In this document: piece after piece, positions 32,870 to 41,002 of the stretch
Numbering within the stretch: position 1 is the stretch's first letter
Layout: each line of letters starts with the position of its first letter
Assembly: GCA_016792805.1 (NCBI GenBank)
Contig: JAEUHX010000051.1
Coordinates: 1-44,712 of the forward strand
Direction: 5' to 3'
Source of the DNA: Planctomycetota bacterium
GTDB taxonomy: Bacteria > Planctomycetota > UBA1135 > JACQFD01
DNA: 44,712 nt
The notes under the pieces: model-generated
Databases searched by the model: none
What the model was told of the DNA's origin: nothing
Seen by the model: the letters and a program-made list of their open reading frames with translations, nothing else
Position numbers and translations under genes: made by a program

Positions 32870-34981
32870 ATGCCGAGCCTCCAACCCCGCGCCATCCTCG
32901 TCGCACTGCTTGCCCTCGCTTGGCAGCTCGCCGGCTGCTCCCACTCGAACCGCCCCATGCCCACGCCCCGCGCCGAACAGGCCGCCACTCTGGATTCCTC
33001 GATTTTGCAGGTCTGTGGCACGCTCGCGAAGAAGCACGGCGCGCAAGAGTCCGCGCGCATCGAGCGGGGTGTCGCACAAGTCGCCCGCCTCTGGCGGGAG
33101 GACGACGGAGACGCAGCGGCCTTTGCCACTTTTTGTGAGAACGAGTTCGTGCCGCGCGGCGCGGCTCTGGATGCACTCTTCGGGCACCTCGAATATGCCA
33201 TGGAGCGCATCGAGGGATATTTGACTTCCTTGCAGCGCGACCTGCGGAGCTTCGCCGACTTGGAGCAGGGGCCGCTCCAGCCGATCGATGAGCGTCTCGC
33301 CGCGCTCAACCTCTCCGCCCATTCGACGGAGGATTTGTTCGTTTCGAAGGTGGCATTCATCGCTCTGCTGAATTTCCCCGCCGCCAATCTCTCCGAGCGC
33401 CTTGAGAAGGGAGAAAAGTGGACTCGGCGCGAATGGGCGGAAGCCAAGCTGGCGGGGCGTTTCGCGACGCGGCAGCCGGCGTCGGTCCAGCAGGCGATCG
33501 CCAAGGCGGCAGCCGACGCGGAGGCCTACATCGCTTCTTACAATATTCACATGCACCACGTCCTGACGGACGATGGGCGCAGGCTTTTCCCGAGCGGGCT
33601 GCGGCTCATCACCCACTGGGGGCTGCGCGACGAACTCAAGGCCTGCTACGCCGAGAGCGCCGGGCTCGAGAAGCAGAAGCTCATTGAAAAAGTGATGGAG
33701 CGGATCGTTCGCCAGGAGATTCCAAAAGTGGTGATCAACGATCCGTCCTTCGACTGGAAGCCGGGGAGCAATGCGGTCGCGCTGGCGGCGGTTTCCGAGG
33801 CTCCTCGTCCGGGCGCCGAAAAGCGCGCCGCGAGCACGGAGCGCGAGCCTGACGAGCGCTATGGGCGGTGGCTCGAGACTTTCCGTGCGAATCGGCTCGC
33901 CGACCCCTACGACCCCGAGTGCCCGACCCATGTGGCGCGGCGCTTCGAGCGCGATCGCCAGATTCCGGAGGCGGGCGTGCGTGCACTCTTCGAGGCGGTG
34001 CTCGACATTCCCATGGGTCTGCGAGTCGGGAAGCTCATCGAGCGCCGCCTCGGCCGTCCGCTCGAGCCCTTCGATATTTGGTATGCGGGCTTCAAGCCTC
34101 GAGGCCGCTACACGGAAGCGGACCTCGACGCCATCACAAGAAAGCGCTACCCGGACGCGCAAGCCTATGCGGCGGACATTCCGCGTCTTCTTACAGATCT
34201 AGGATTCACTCCGGAGAAGGCGCGTTTTGTTGCTGACCACATCGTCGTCGAGCCGTCGCGCGGCGCCGGACATGCCTTCGGCGCGCAGCGCCGCGACGAC
34301 AAGGCCCATCTCCGTACGCGGGTTGGCGCCAACGGAATGGACTACAAAGGCTACAATATCGCTGTCCACGAGATGGGGCACAACGTCGAGCAGGTCTTCT
34401 CGATGACGACCATCGATCACACGCTGCTGAACGGCGTCCCGAATACTGCGTTCACGGAGGCACTCGCCTTCGTCTTCCAATGCCGCGACCTGGAGCTCCT
34501 CGGCCTCGATAAGCCCGATGCCGATTCCGAGCATCTTCGCGCGCTTGAGGATTATTGGGCTACGCGCGAGATCGCCGGCGTAGCGCTCGTCGACATGGCC
34601 GTTTGGCGCTGGCTCTACGAGCACCCCGAGGCGACCGCCGCGGAAATGCGTGCGGCCGTCGTCTCCGTCGCGCAGGAGACCTGGAATCGTTGGTATGCAC
34701 CGATTTTCGGGCGACGCGACGTGTCTCTCCTGGCGATCTACTCGCACATGGTCGACGGCGCCATGTACACACCCGACTATCCGCTCGGGCATTTGATTGC
34801 ATTCCAGGTCGATCAATATTTCCGCAAGCAGCCAAAGCTCGGCGCCGAATTCGAACGAGTGGCACAGCTCGGCGCGCTCACGCCGGATCTGTGGATGCGC
34901 AAGGCATGCGGCGCACCGCTCTCCGCACAGCCGCTGATCGATGCCGCCAAGGCCGCTCTCGATGCCTTCGAGAAAAAGTAA
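32870..34981 (+). CDS. M3-like zinc metallopeptidase lipoprotein
   Basis: 703 aa. The signal peptide ends in a perfect lipobox LAGC (Cys23), so the protein is membrane-anchored outside the cytoplasm. The zinc site is HEMGH (500-504) with a likely third ligand Glu530 in AFTEALAFVFQ, spacing as in M3 oligopeptidases. The long, mostly helical N-terminal part (about 40-490) would form the deep cleft that limits M3 enzymes to short peptides. The start was chosen at the ATG giving the signal peptide; upstream frame is non-homologous and overlaps the divergent gene. It ends 18 bases from a converging gene. Confidence 0.83.
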   Translation: MPSLQPRAILVALLALAWQLAGCSHSNRPMPTPRAEQAATLDSSILQVCGTLAKKHGAQESARIERGVAQVARLWREDDGDAAAFATFCENEFVPRGAALDALFGHLEYAMERIEGYLTSLQRDLRSFADLEQGPLQPIDERLAALNLSAHSTEDLFVSKVAFIALLNFPAANLSERLEKGEKWTRREWAEAKLAGRFATRQPASVQQAIAKAAADAEAYIASYNIHMHHVLTDDGRRLFPSGLRLITHWGLRDELKACYAESAGLEKQKLIEKVMERIVRQEIPKVVINDPSFDWKPGSNAVALAAVSEAPRPGAEKRAASTEREPDERYGRWLETFRANRLADPYDPECPTHVARRFERDRQIPEAGVRALFEAVLDIPMGLRVGKLIERRLGRPLEPFDIWYAGFKPRGRYTEADLDAITRKRYPDAQAYAADIPRLLTDLGFTPEKARFVADHIVVEPSRGAGHAFGAQRRDDKAHLRTRVGANGMDYKGYNIAVHEMGHNVEQVFSMTTIDHTLLNGVPNTAFTEALAFVFQCRDLELLGLDKPDADSEHLRALEDYWATREIAGVALVDMAVWRWLYEHPEATAAEMRAAVVSVAQETWNRWYAPIFGRRDVSLLAIYSHMVDGAMYTPDYPLGHLIAFQVDQYFRKQPKLGAEFERVAQLGALTPDLWMRKACGAPLSAQPLIDAAKAALDAFEKK

Positions 34982-34999
34982 GGTCGGCGCAGCCGCCGG

Positions 35000-35941
35000 C
35001 TAATCGCGATGCGTACTCACGCTCTCGGCCTTCCGAGAGAGAAGCACGGCAGCGATGATTACGATTCCCCCCGCCACCTGAGCGAGCGTCAGCGACTCTC
35101 CGAGCGTTACGGCCGAGAGTGCCACGGCGAAGACGGGCTCGGCCGTGCCGAGCACGGCCGCCCTCGACGGTGCCGTGCGCCGCGCGCCGGCGAAGAATGC
35201 TTGCATTCCAATCACGGTGCTCAAGAGCACCAAGAGTCCGAGCCATCCCCACCCGGCGGGCTCGGCCGGCGACCATGGAGCACCGCGAACGATCGCGATG
35301 CCCGCGAAGACGGTGGATGCCGCGGAAGCCACCACGGCGCTCGAAAGACGAGGCGGCACGTTCCGCAGCTTCCTCGAGCACAAGACCAAATATCCGGCAT
35401 AGACCGCCGCGGCGCAGAGCGCGCAGGCGACGCCGAGCGGATCGAGCGCGGTCTGCCCCGGTGTCCCGGCGTGGGCGCCCTCCAGCACGAGCGCCACGCC
35501 GCCGACGGCCAACGCAATGGCAATCCACTGTCGCGCGCCCACCTGCTCTCCGCCGAATCGTGCCGACAGCACGGCCGTGAGCGGCGGATAAGTATACAAC
35601 AGGAGCGCCGCCGTCGAGGCGGGCAGCCGCTGCACCGACGTAAAGTAACAGAAAGCCATCACGCAATAGCCCGCCGCGCCGGGGCCGAGCAGTGCCAACA
35701 ATTCCCCGCGGCCGAGCCGGATGCGGTCGCGCCCGATCAGGATCCAAGCCCACAGAACGGCTGCGCCTAGGGCGAACCGCTCCGTGAGGAGCGCCGTTTT
35801 GTCAAATCCGCTCGCCGTGCACTTTTTCACGAGCACGGCCATCGCGGCGAAGCAGAACGCCGCCAGGATCAAGAGCCACGGGCCCGCGCGGGCGCTCCGC
35901 GAGCCGGCGGCCGGCGGGGCCGCCTCAGCCGACGACGCCAT
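35000..35941 (-). CDS. EamA/DMT-family membrane exporter
   Basis: 313 aa with about ten hydrophobic helices in two EamA repeats. The first begins WLLILAAFCFAAMAVLVKK and includes ASTAALLLYTYPPLTAVLSA; the second includes GVACALCAAAVYAGYLVLCS and ends AAVLGTAEPVFAVALSAVTLGE, then GGIVIIAAVLLSRKAE. Both repeats carry the conserved Pro-containing loop (YTYPPLTA, GTAEPVFA). Family members export amino acids, nucleotides, sugars or dyes; the substrate is not readable. It starts 6 bases after the MEMO1-like stop and is probably in its operon. Confidence 0.92.
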   Translation of the reverse strand: MASSAEAAPPAAGSRSARAGPWLLILAAFCFAAMAVLVKKCTASGFDKTALLTERFALGAAVLWAWILIGRDRIRLGRGELLALLGPGAAGYCVMAFCYFTSVQRLPASTAALLLYTYPPLTAVLSARFGGEQVGARQWIAIALAVGGVALVLEGAHAGTPGQTALDPLGVACALCAAAVYAGYLVLCSRKLRNVPPRLSSAVVASAASTVFAGIAIVRGAPWSPAEPAGWGWLGLLVLLSTVIGMQAFFAGARRTAPSRAAVLGTAEPVFAVALSAVTLGESLTLAQVAGGIVIIAAVLLSRKAESVSTHRD

Positions 35942-35947
35942 TCACCT

Positions 35948-37192
35948 CTACTCCGTCGCGATCAGAATCCGCCCGCTGCGCAGCGGCGGGGGGCTGCCGC
36001 CCTCCACGAAGGCCATCGCGCCGATCGTCACGCACTGATCGGGCGCCTCGCACCGTTGATATCCCAACAAATGTCCTCGCCCGCGCTCGAGCGCTCGCAG
36101 CATCAGATACACCGGCGAAAGCCCACAGGTGTTGCGCGGGTCGCCACCATTCGTGATCGAGCGGAACCAGCCCGATGCGTCGCGCTCGCTGGCGAACGCG
36201 AGCGCCTCGCGGTCTCCGCGCTCCGTCGCGTCTAGCACGCCGTCGGTCAGCTCGGGGCCGCCGAACCGCGGCCCCACGTGTGCAAGATCCGCTCCGGCCA
36301 CAAGGAGAGTTCGGCCGTCGCGGGAGCGGGCGGCGCGAACGGCTTCGACGGCGCGCTCCACCTCCTCGTTGCCTTGCGGATCGGCGCCGTCATCAACGCA
36401 CCCGCGCAGGCTTCCGCACAAGAGAGGCACGATCTCCGCGTTCGGCTGCAGCATCTTCAAAAATACTGTCTGGAACTCAATTGAGTGCTCGCCTTTGTGG
36501 GCGAGCTCGTCCATGAGACACTCTTCACCGAGGACGGAGAGCACGGCGTCGACGCCCGACTGCGACGTCGCAAGCGGGCCGAGCGGCGTTTCGAAATTCT
36601 TGCGCGTCGGCACGAGGCTCGACGCCATCGGTCCGTGGCTCGTGCCGAGCACCACAATTCGGTCGAACTGGCCCGCCCGCTCGAGCGGCTTGTAAGCTTG
36701 TGCATAAAGCGCGTGGCCGCGCTCGAAATCGATATGTGGGGAGATGAGCCCGATGAGATCGCCGTCGAACCGGGGCTGCTCGTCGGCGAGGCTCAGCACC
36801 TGCTTCAGGAATTGTGTGAGCTGCGAAGCGTCGTCGGGATAATTTCCGCCGGCGTGGGCCGCCGCGCGCGTCGGCTGCGCTGCGAACGCCTCGCGCGCCT
36901 TTGCATACATTTCCTGGAACTTCTCATCCAGCAGAAGCCCGCGGTCGCTGAATTGTTGCGCCACCGAATGGACGACCATGGCGTCGACCTTCCCGCCCAT
37001 GCGCAGGCTCACGAGCCGCGCGACGCCGTCGGCATCGGCCTCGCCATCGAAATGGGATGCGATGAAGAAGGCCTCCGGCTGCACGGCCAGCAGCTCGGAG
37101 ACGATCCCCATCGGGTCGCGCATCGCGAACATCGGGCGCTTGGCATCGCCCACCGGGAAGACATCGAGAGGGCGAAGCGGCGGAATCGGCAT
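35948..37192 (-). CDS. MEMO1-family protein (AmmeMemoRadiSam system protein B-like) with N-terminal extension
   Basis: 414 aa, against about 270-300 for most bacterial MEMO proteins. Residues 1-130 are an additional domain with no family I recognise. The MEMO core has the metal-site His in LISPHIDFERG, the second His in GTSHGPM and the Cys in NTCGLSPVYLML, plus HSIEFQTVFLK. It may be a non-haem iron oxidoreductase or a partner of a radical-SAM enzyme, but AMMECR1 and radical-SAM partners are absent here. First gene of a two-gene unit with EamA. The promoter must lie in the 138-base gap shared with the sigma54 activator. Confidence 0.88.
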   Translation of the reverse strand: MPIPPLRPLDVFPVGDAKRPMFAMRDPMGIVSELLAVQPEAFFIASHFDGEADADGVARLVSLRMGGKVDAMVVHSVAQQFSDRGLLLDEKFQEMYAKAREAFAAQPTRAAAHAGGNYPDDASQLTQFLKQVLSLADEQPRFDGDLIGLISPHIDFERGHALYAQAYKPLERAGQFDRIVVLGTSHGPMASSLVPTRKNFETPLGPLATSQSGVDAVLSVLGEECLMDELAHKGEHSIEFQTVFLKMLQPNAEIVPLLCGSLRGCVDDGADPQGNEEVERAVEAVRAARSRDGRTLLVAGADLAHVGPRFGGPELTDGVLDATERGDREALAFASERDASGWFRSITNGGDPRNTCGLSPVYLMLRALERGRGHLLGYQRCEAPDQCVTIGAMAFVEGGSPPPLRSGRILIATE

Positions 37193-37330
37193 GCGCCCAT
37201 TCTGAGCCCCGCCACGCGCGTCGGCAGGCTCGTTTTCGCGCCGCGGCGCGCCCTTTGGGCGGCGCGGGGTTGGTGGCCGGCCGTCTCCGCCTGAAACCGA
37301 GGCCCTGTCGGCGCTTATCATTCCCCCGGA

Positions 37331-39370
37331 ATGACATCCACGATCCGCCTCACCGTCATTGAGGACGGCTCCAGCACGGTAGTGGAGCTGGCCCAGCCGG
37401 TCATCACGATCGGCCGCGCCCTCGACAACCACATTCGGCTGCGGGACGGCCTCGCGTCGCGGCATCACGCGCGCATCGAGCGGCTCGGGGAGGAACTGAT
37501 CCTCGTCGACGTCGGATCGGCCAACGGCACGCAGCTGAACGGCAAGCCGATCGATCGCACGGCTCTCACTTCCGGGGATTGGATCCTGATCGGGAAGACG
37601 CGCATTGGCGTGGGCGACCTGGACCAGCGAACCGAGATCGGATCGGTGACCTCGCGCCTGTCGGTGCTGCCGAGCACGGGGCAGGACACCTTCGTGCACG
37701 AGGTGACGCGCGAGCGTGACAACCTGCTGGTTCTCCAGCGGATCAATCGGGCGATCAATTCGGAGCGCGAGATTAGTGCGCTTTTCGACCTGATTGTGGA
37801 TTCTGCGATCACCCTCACGCGCGCGGAGCGCGGATTCCTCGCGGTGCGCGCCGGCGGCCGAGTCGACGAGCAGGGGCGGCCGATCGAGCCCGGGCGGCTC
37901 GAGTTCCGCGTAGCGCGCAATTTTGCGCGCGAGGTCGTTCCTCTTCCCGAAGAGAAGCTGTCGCGCAAGATTGTGGACGACGTGCTTGCGAACGGGCGGC
38001 CCATCGTTTCGTCGGACGCGCTTTCCGACGAGAGATTTGTGGATTTTCGTTCAGTCGCCGATCTGGAGCTCCGGTCGATTCTTGCGGTTCCGCTGCGCGT
38101 GCGCGAAAAGACCGAGGGCGTGATCGTCGTCGACAACCGCATGCAGAAGAGCGTCTTCGGAGACGACGAGATCGATTTGTTGGAATCGCTGGCCGACCAG
38201 GCGGGAATTGCACTCGCCAACGCGCGCGTGCTCGAGGAGCTGCGGAGCACGAACCGCGCCCTCGCCGATTCGCGCTCGCAGCTCGAGGTGCGGGCGCGCG
38301 AGCTGGCGGGGCGCGTCGAGCAGGGAGAAGCGGCGCTGGCGCGCGCCCGCGAGGAGGCGGCGGTGGCCCGCGCCGACCTGCGCAGCCGTTACGACTACCG
38401 CGCCATCGTCGGCGAGAGTAAGGCGATGCGCGATCTGTTTCGTATGCTCGACCGCGTCGTGCGCGCCGATGCGCCAGTGCTGATCGTGGGCGAGAGCGGA
38501 ACGGGCAAGGAGCTCGTGGCCCGCGCGATCCACTCGAACAGCTCGCGGAGCGATCGGCCTTTTGTGAGCGCGAGCTGCGCGGCGATACAGGACACACTTC
38601 TTGAAAGTGAACTTTTCGGGCACGCGAAGGGTGCGTTCACCGGCGCCCATCGCGCGAAGAAAGGACTTTTCGAGCTGGCCAACGGCGGAACGCTGTTTCT
38701 CGACGAAGTCGCCGAGATGTCGACGGAGATGCAGAAGAGCCTGCTGCGAGCGCTCCAGGAGGGGGAGATCCGGCCGATCGGCGCCGAGACGGCGATGCCA
38801 ATCGACGTCCGGATTATTTGTGCTTCGCAGGTCGAGCTCACACAAAGCGTGAAGGCGAAGACGTTCCGCGAGGATTTGTACTATCGCCTGAACGTGCTGC
38901 CGCTTCGCATTCCGCCCCTGCGCGAGAGAAAAGAGGATATTCCTCTTCTCGTCGAGCGATTTTTGGTGAGCCGATGCCGTGAGGCGAGCGTGCCGCTCAA
39001 AAAGGTGGATCCCGGCGTGCTCGAGCTTTTTATGACCTATCCGTGGCCGGGAAATGTGCGCGAGCTCGAGAATGAGGTCAGGCGCCTGGTCGTGCTCGCC
39101 GCCGACGTGGTGACGCCGGAGCTGGTGTCGGACACGATTCGTGACTACGAGCCCGACTATCCCGACGATCCGGAACTCGCCACGGACGCTTCCACCCTGC
39201 CGGGGCGCGTACGGGCGCTTGAGATTCGGGCGATCCGATCGGCCCTCACGGCGACGCGCGGCAATCGGAGCGAGGCGGCGCGTCGCCTCGGCATTTCGCG
39301 ATTCGCGCTGCAGCGAAAAGTGGAGAAGTACGGCATCGAGGAGAGCGGCTCGACTGCGGCCGCGGAGTGA
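37331..39370 (+). CDS. Sigma54-dependent activator with FHA and GAF sensor domains
   Basis: 679 aa. An FHA domain (about 20-95: ITIGRALDNH, SRHHARI, SANGTQLNG) should bind phosphothreonine proteins. A GAF domain (about 140-300) is followed by a coiled coil (about 300-350, Glu/Arg/Ala rich). The AAA+ domain (about 356-595) has Walker A GESGTGKE (386-393), the sigma54-contacting GAFTGA (433-438) and Walker B GGTLFLDEVAEM (451-462). A Fis-type HTH (about 630-679) ends the protein, with GNRSEAARRLGISRFALQRK. It would activate RNA polymerase-sigma54 at target promoters when a phosphorylated partner or ligand binds. No response-regulator receiver is present. First gene of the unit with the kinase. 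Confidence 0.93.
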   Translation: MTSTIRLTVIEDGSSTVVELAQPVITIGRALDNHIRLRDGLASRHHARIERLGEELILVDVGSANGTQLNGKPIDRTALTSGDWILIGKTRIGVGDLDQRTEIGSVTSRLSVLPSTGQDTFVHEVTRERDNLLVLQRINRAINSEREISALFDLIVDSAITLTRAERGFLAVRAGGRVDEQGRPIEPGRLEFRVARNFAREVVPLPEEKLSRKIVDDVLANGRPIVSSDALSDERFVDFRSVADLELRSILAVPLRVREKTEGVIVVDNRMQKSVFGDDEIDLLESLADQAGIALANARVLEELRSTNRALADSRSQLEVRARELAGRVEQGEAALARAREEAAVARADLRSRYDYRAIVGESKAMRDLFRMLDRVVRADAPVLIVGESGTGKELVARAIHSNSSRSDRPFVSASCAAIQDTLLESELFGHAKGAFTGAHRAKKGLFELANGGTLFLDEVAEMSTEMQKSLLRALQEGEIRPIGAETAMPIDVRIICASQVELTQSVKAKTFREDLYYRLNVLPLRIPPLRERKEDIPLLVERFLVSRCREASVPLKKVDPGVLELFMTYPWPGNVRELENEVRRLVVLAADVVTPELVSDTIRDYEPDYPDDPELATDASTLPGRVRALEIRAIRSALTATRGNRSEAARRLGISRFALQRKVEKYGIEESGSTAAAE

Positions 39371-39378
39371 GCGCAGCC

Positions 39379-40989
39379 ATGACCCGGCGGGCACGAAGGC
39401 GGTGGTGGATCGGAGCCGCGCTCGCGGCGGTCGTCGCGGGATTTTCGGCAGCCGCCTCGCTCGCAGACGTCGTCCATACAAAAGACGGGCGCGCCGTGGA
39501 GGGGAAAATCATCTCCGACGACGGCACGACGCTGCGCGTGCAGACGGCGCTCGGCGTCATCGAGGTGCGCAAAGCTGACGTGGCGCGCGTCGAAAAGAAG
39601 GCTACTTCCGAGGAGCTGTATGAGGAACGCCGTAAGGCCGCCTCGACCGCGGACGATCACGCCGCGCTCGGAAAGTGGTGCCAGGAACGCAGGCTTACAA
39701 AACAGGCGAAGGCGGAGTTCCTCAAGGCGGTCGAGCTGGATCCAAAACATGAGGCGGCCAACCGCGCGCTCGGGCGTGTGCTCGACGGCGCCGACTGGGT
39801 GACTCCGGAGGAGAAGAAGGGGCGCGACGCGCAGCGCGAGCGAGCGGCGCTCGAAGCGCAGGGGCTCGTCGAGTACCGCGGGCGATGGGTTTCCAAGGAG
39901 GAAAAGGAAGCACTTGAGAAGGGGCTCGTGCGCGTCGGCGATCGATGGGTCACCGAGGCAGATGCGATGCGGGCGAAGGGGCTCGCGAAGTCCGGCGACG
40001 CGTGGGTTCCCGCCGATGAGTTGCCTTTTCGCGAGCGCGCTGCCGAGGCGGAGAAGCTCATCGGAGGCGGCAAGAAGTGGACCTCGGCCTATTCGAAGCA
40101 GTTCGCGGTCCACGGCCTTTACGACGGCGAATTTGTGAGAAAGGTCTCGGAGGCGTGCGAGAAAGGTTGCGAATATGTGGATAAGCTGCTCGGGGGAGAC
40201 GGCTCCGGAGCCGTCGTGAGGGCCGGTACGCCCCCGCACTCGATCCCGCCGCTCGTGGGCTATCCCGAGGCGGTTACGAAGGCTCCTTTGCGCCACGAGG
40301 TTTTGTTGCTTGGCGCCGAGTCGGAGTACGACAAGGCGGTGGCGCGAACGGAGGAGGAATCGAAGCGCAAGCTCTGGCCCGGATGGGGCGACCGCGTGCG
40401 CCAGGCATACGGATTCTTTGTCTTTGAGCCGCTCGGCATCTCCGTCGCGGTTCAGAAGGACCGGGGCGTGGAGGCGCTCCTCGGCCACACTCTTCATCAG
40501 GTCGGTCATGTGCTCATCAATCGGCACGTCCACAAAGACACGCTGGCGCCCTCCTGGCTCGATGAAGCGGTTGCCGCCCTCACGGAGTACGCGGCGACGG
40601 GAGGTAACAGTATCTTTTGTATCATGGGGGAGACGCGCGGCACCACGACGGGAGGCGCACGGAAGGCGGGGGCGATCAGGAGCTGGCGCGAGGAGCTGAA
40701 GGCGGCCGTCACGGCCAACAAGCCGTTGTCCTTCGTGGCGATGGTTCAGCGCGATCTCGATGGGCTCTCGGTGGAGGACATCGAGAAGGCGATGAGTATT
40801 GTGGAGTTCCTGTCGGGCAAGGACGCCAAGGCGTTCGACCGATTCCTCCAGCATGTCCGCAAGCTCGGCAAGCTCGAGCGCGTGCCGGCGGAGGCGAAGC
40901 GGTACCACGACGAAGCCCTGAAGGCCGCTTTCGGAATGGACACGGCCGGCGTCGAGATCGAGTGGGCGCGATGGTTCGGGCGGAAGTAA
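39379..40989 (+). CDS. Exported gluzincin-like protein with HQVGH in place of HExxH
   Basis: 536 aa from ATG 39379; a GTG at 39367 overlapping the previous stop is the alternative. Signal peptide about 8-29 (WIGAALAAVVAGFSAAASLA). Next come a small beta domain (DGRAVEGKIISDDGTTLRVQ), a TPR-like segment (AKAEFLKAVELDPKHEAANRALG), several WV-x-x-E repeats (about 139-215) and a C-terminal gluzincin-like domain. There the zinc motif is LHQVGH (373-377), with the third-ligand motif WLDEA (Glu396) at correct spacing. The catalytic Glu is Gln (codon CAG), predicting a bound metal but little peptidase activity. It lies between the FHA activator and the kinase and is probably one unit. Confidence 0.78.
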   Translation: MTRRARRRWWIGAALAAVVAGFSAAASLADVVHTKDGRAVEGKIISDDGTTLRVQTALGVIEVRKADVARVEKKATSEELYEERRKAASTADDHAALGKWCQERRLTKQAKAEFLKAVELDPKHEAANRALGRVLDGADWVTPEEKKGRDAQRERAALEAQGLVEYRGRWVSKEEKEALEKGLVRVGDRWVTEADAMRAKGLAKSGDAWVPADELPFRERAAEAEKLIGGGKKWTSAYSKQFAVHGLYDGEFVRKVSEACEKGCEYVDKLLGGDGSGAVVRAGTPPHSIPPLVGYPEAVTKAPLRHEVLLLGAESEYDKAVARTEEESKRKLWPGWGDRVRQAYGFFVFEPLGISVAVQKDRGVEALLGHTLHQVGHVLINRHVHKDTLAPSWLDEAVAALTEYAATGGNSIFCIMGETRGTTTGGARKAGAIRSWREELKAAVTANKPLSFVAMVQRDLDGLSVEDIEKAMSIVEFLSGKDAKAFDRFLQHVRKLGKLERVPAEAKRYHDEALKAAFGMDTAGVEIEWARWFGRK

Positions 40990-41002
40990 CAAGAGTAGAT
41001 TT

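Noticed and set aside
39157..40992. Long minus-strand open frame over the gluzincin-like gene
   Set aside because: Composition is Arg/Leu/His-rich and shows no domain, while the plus-strand frame has a signal peptide and recognisable motifs.
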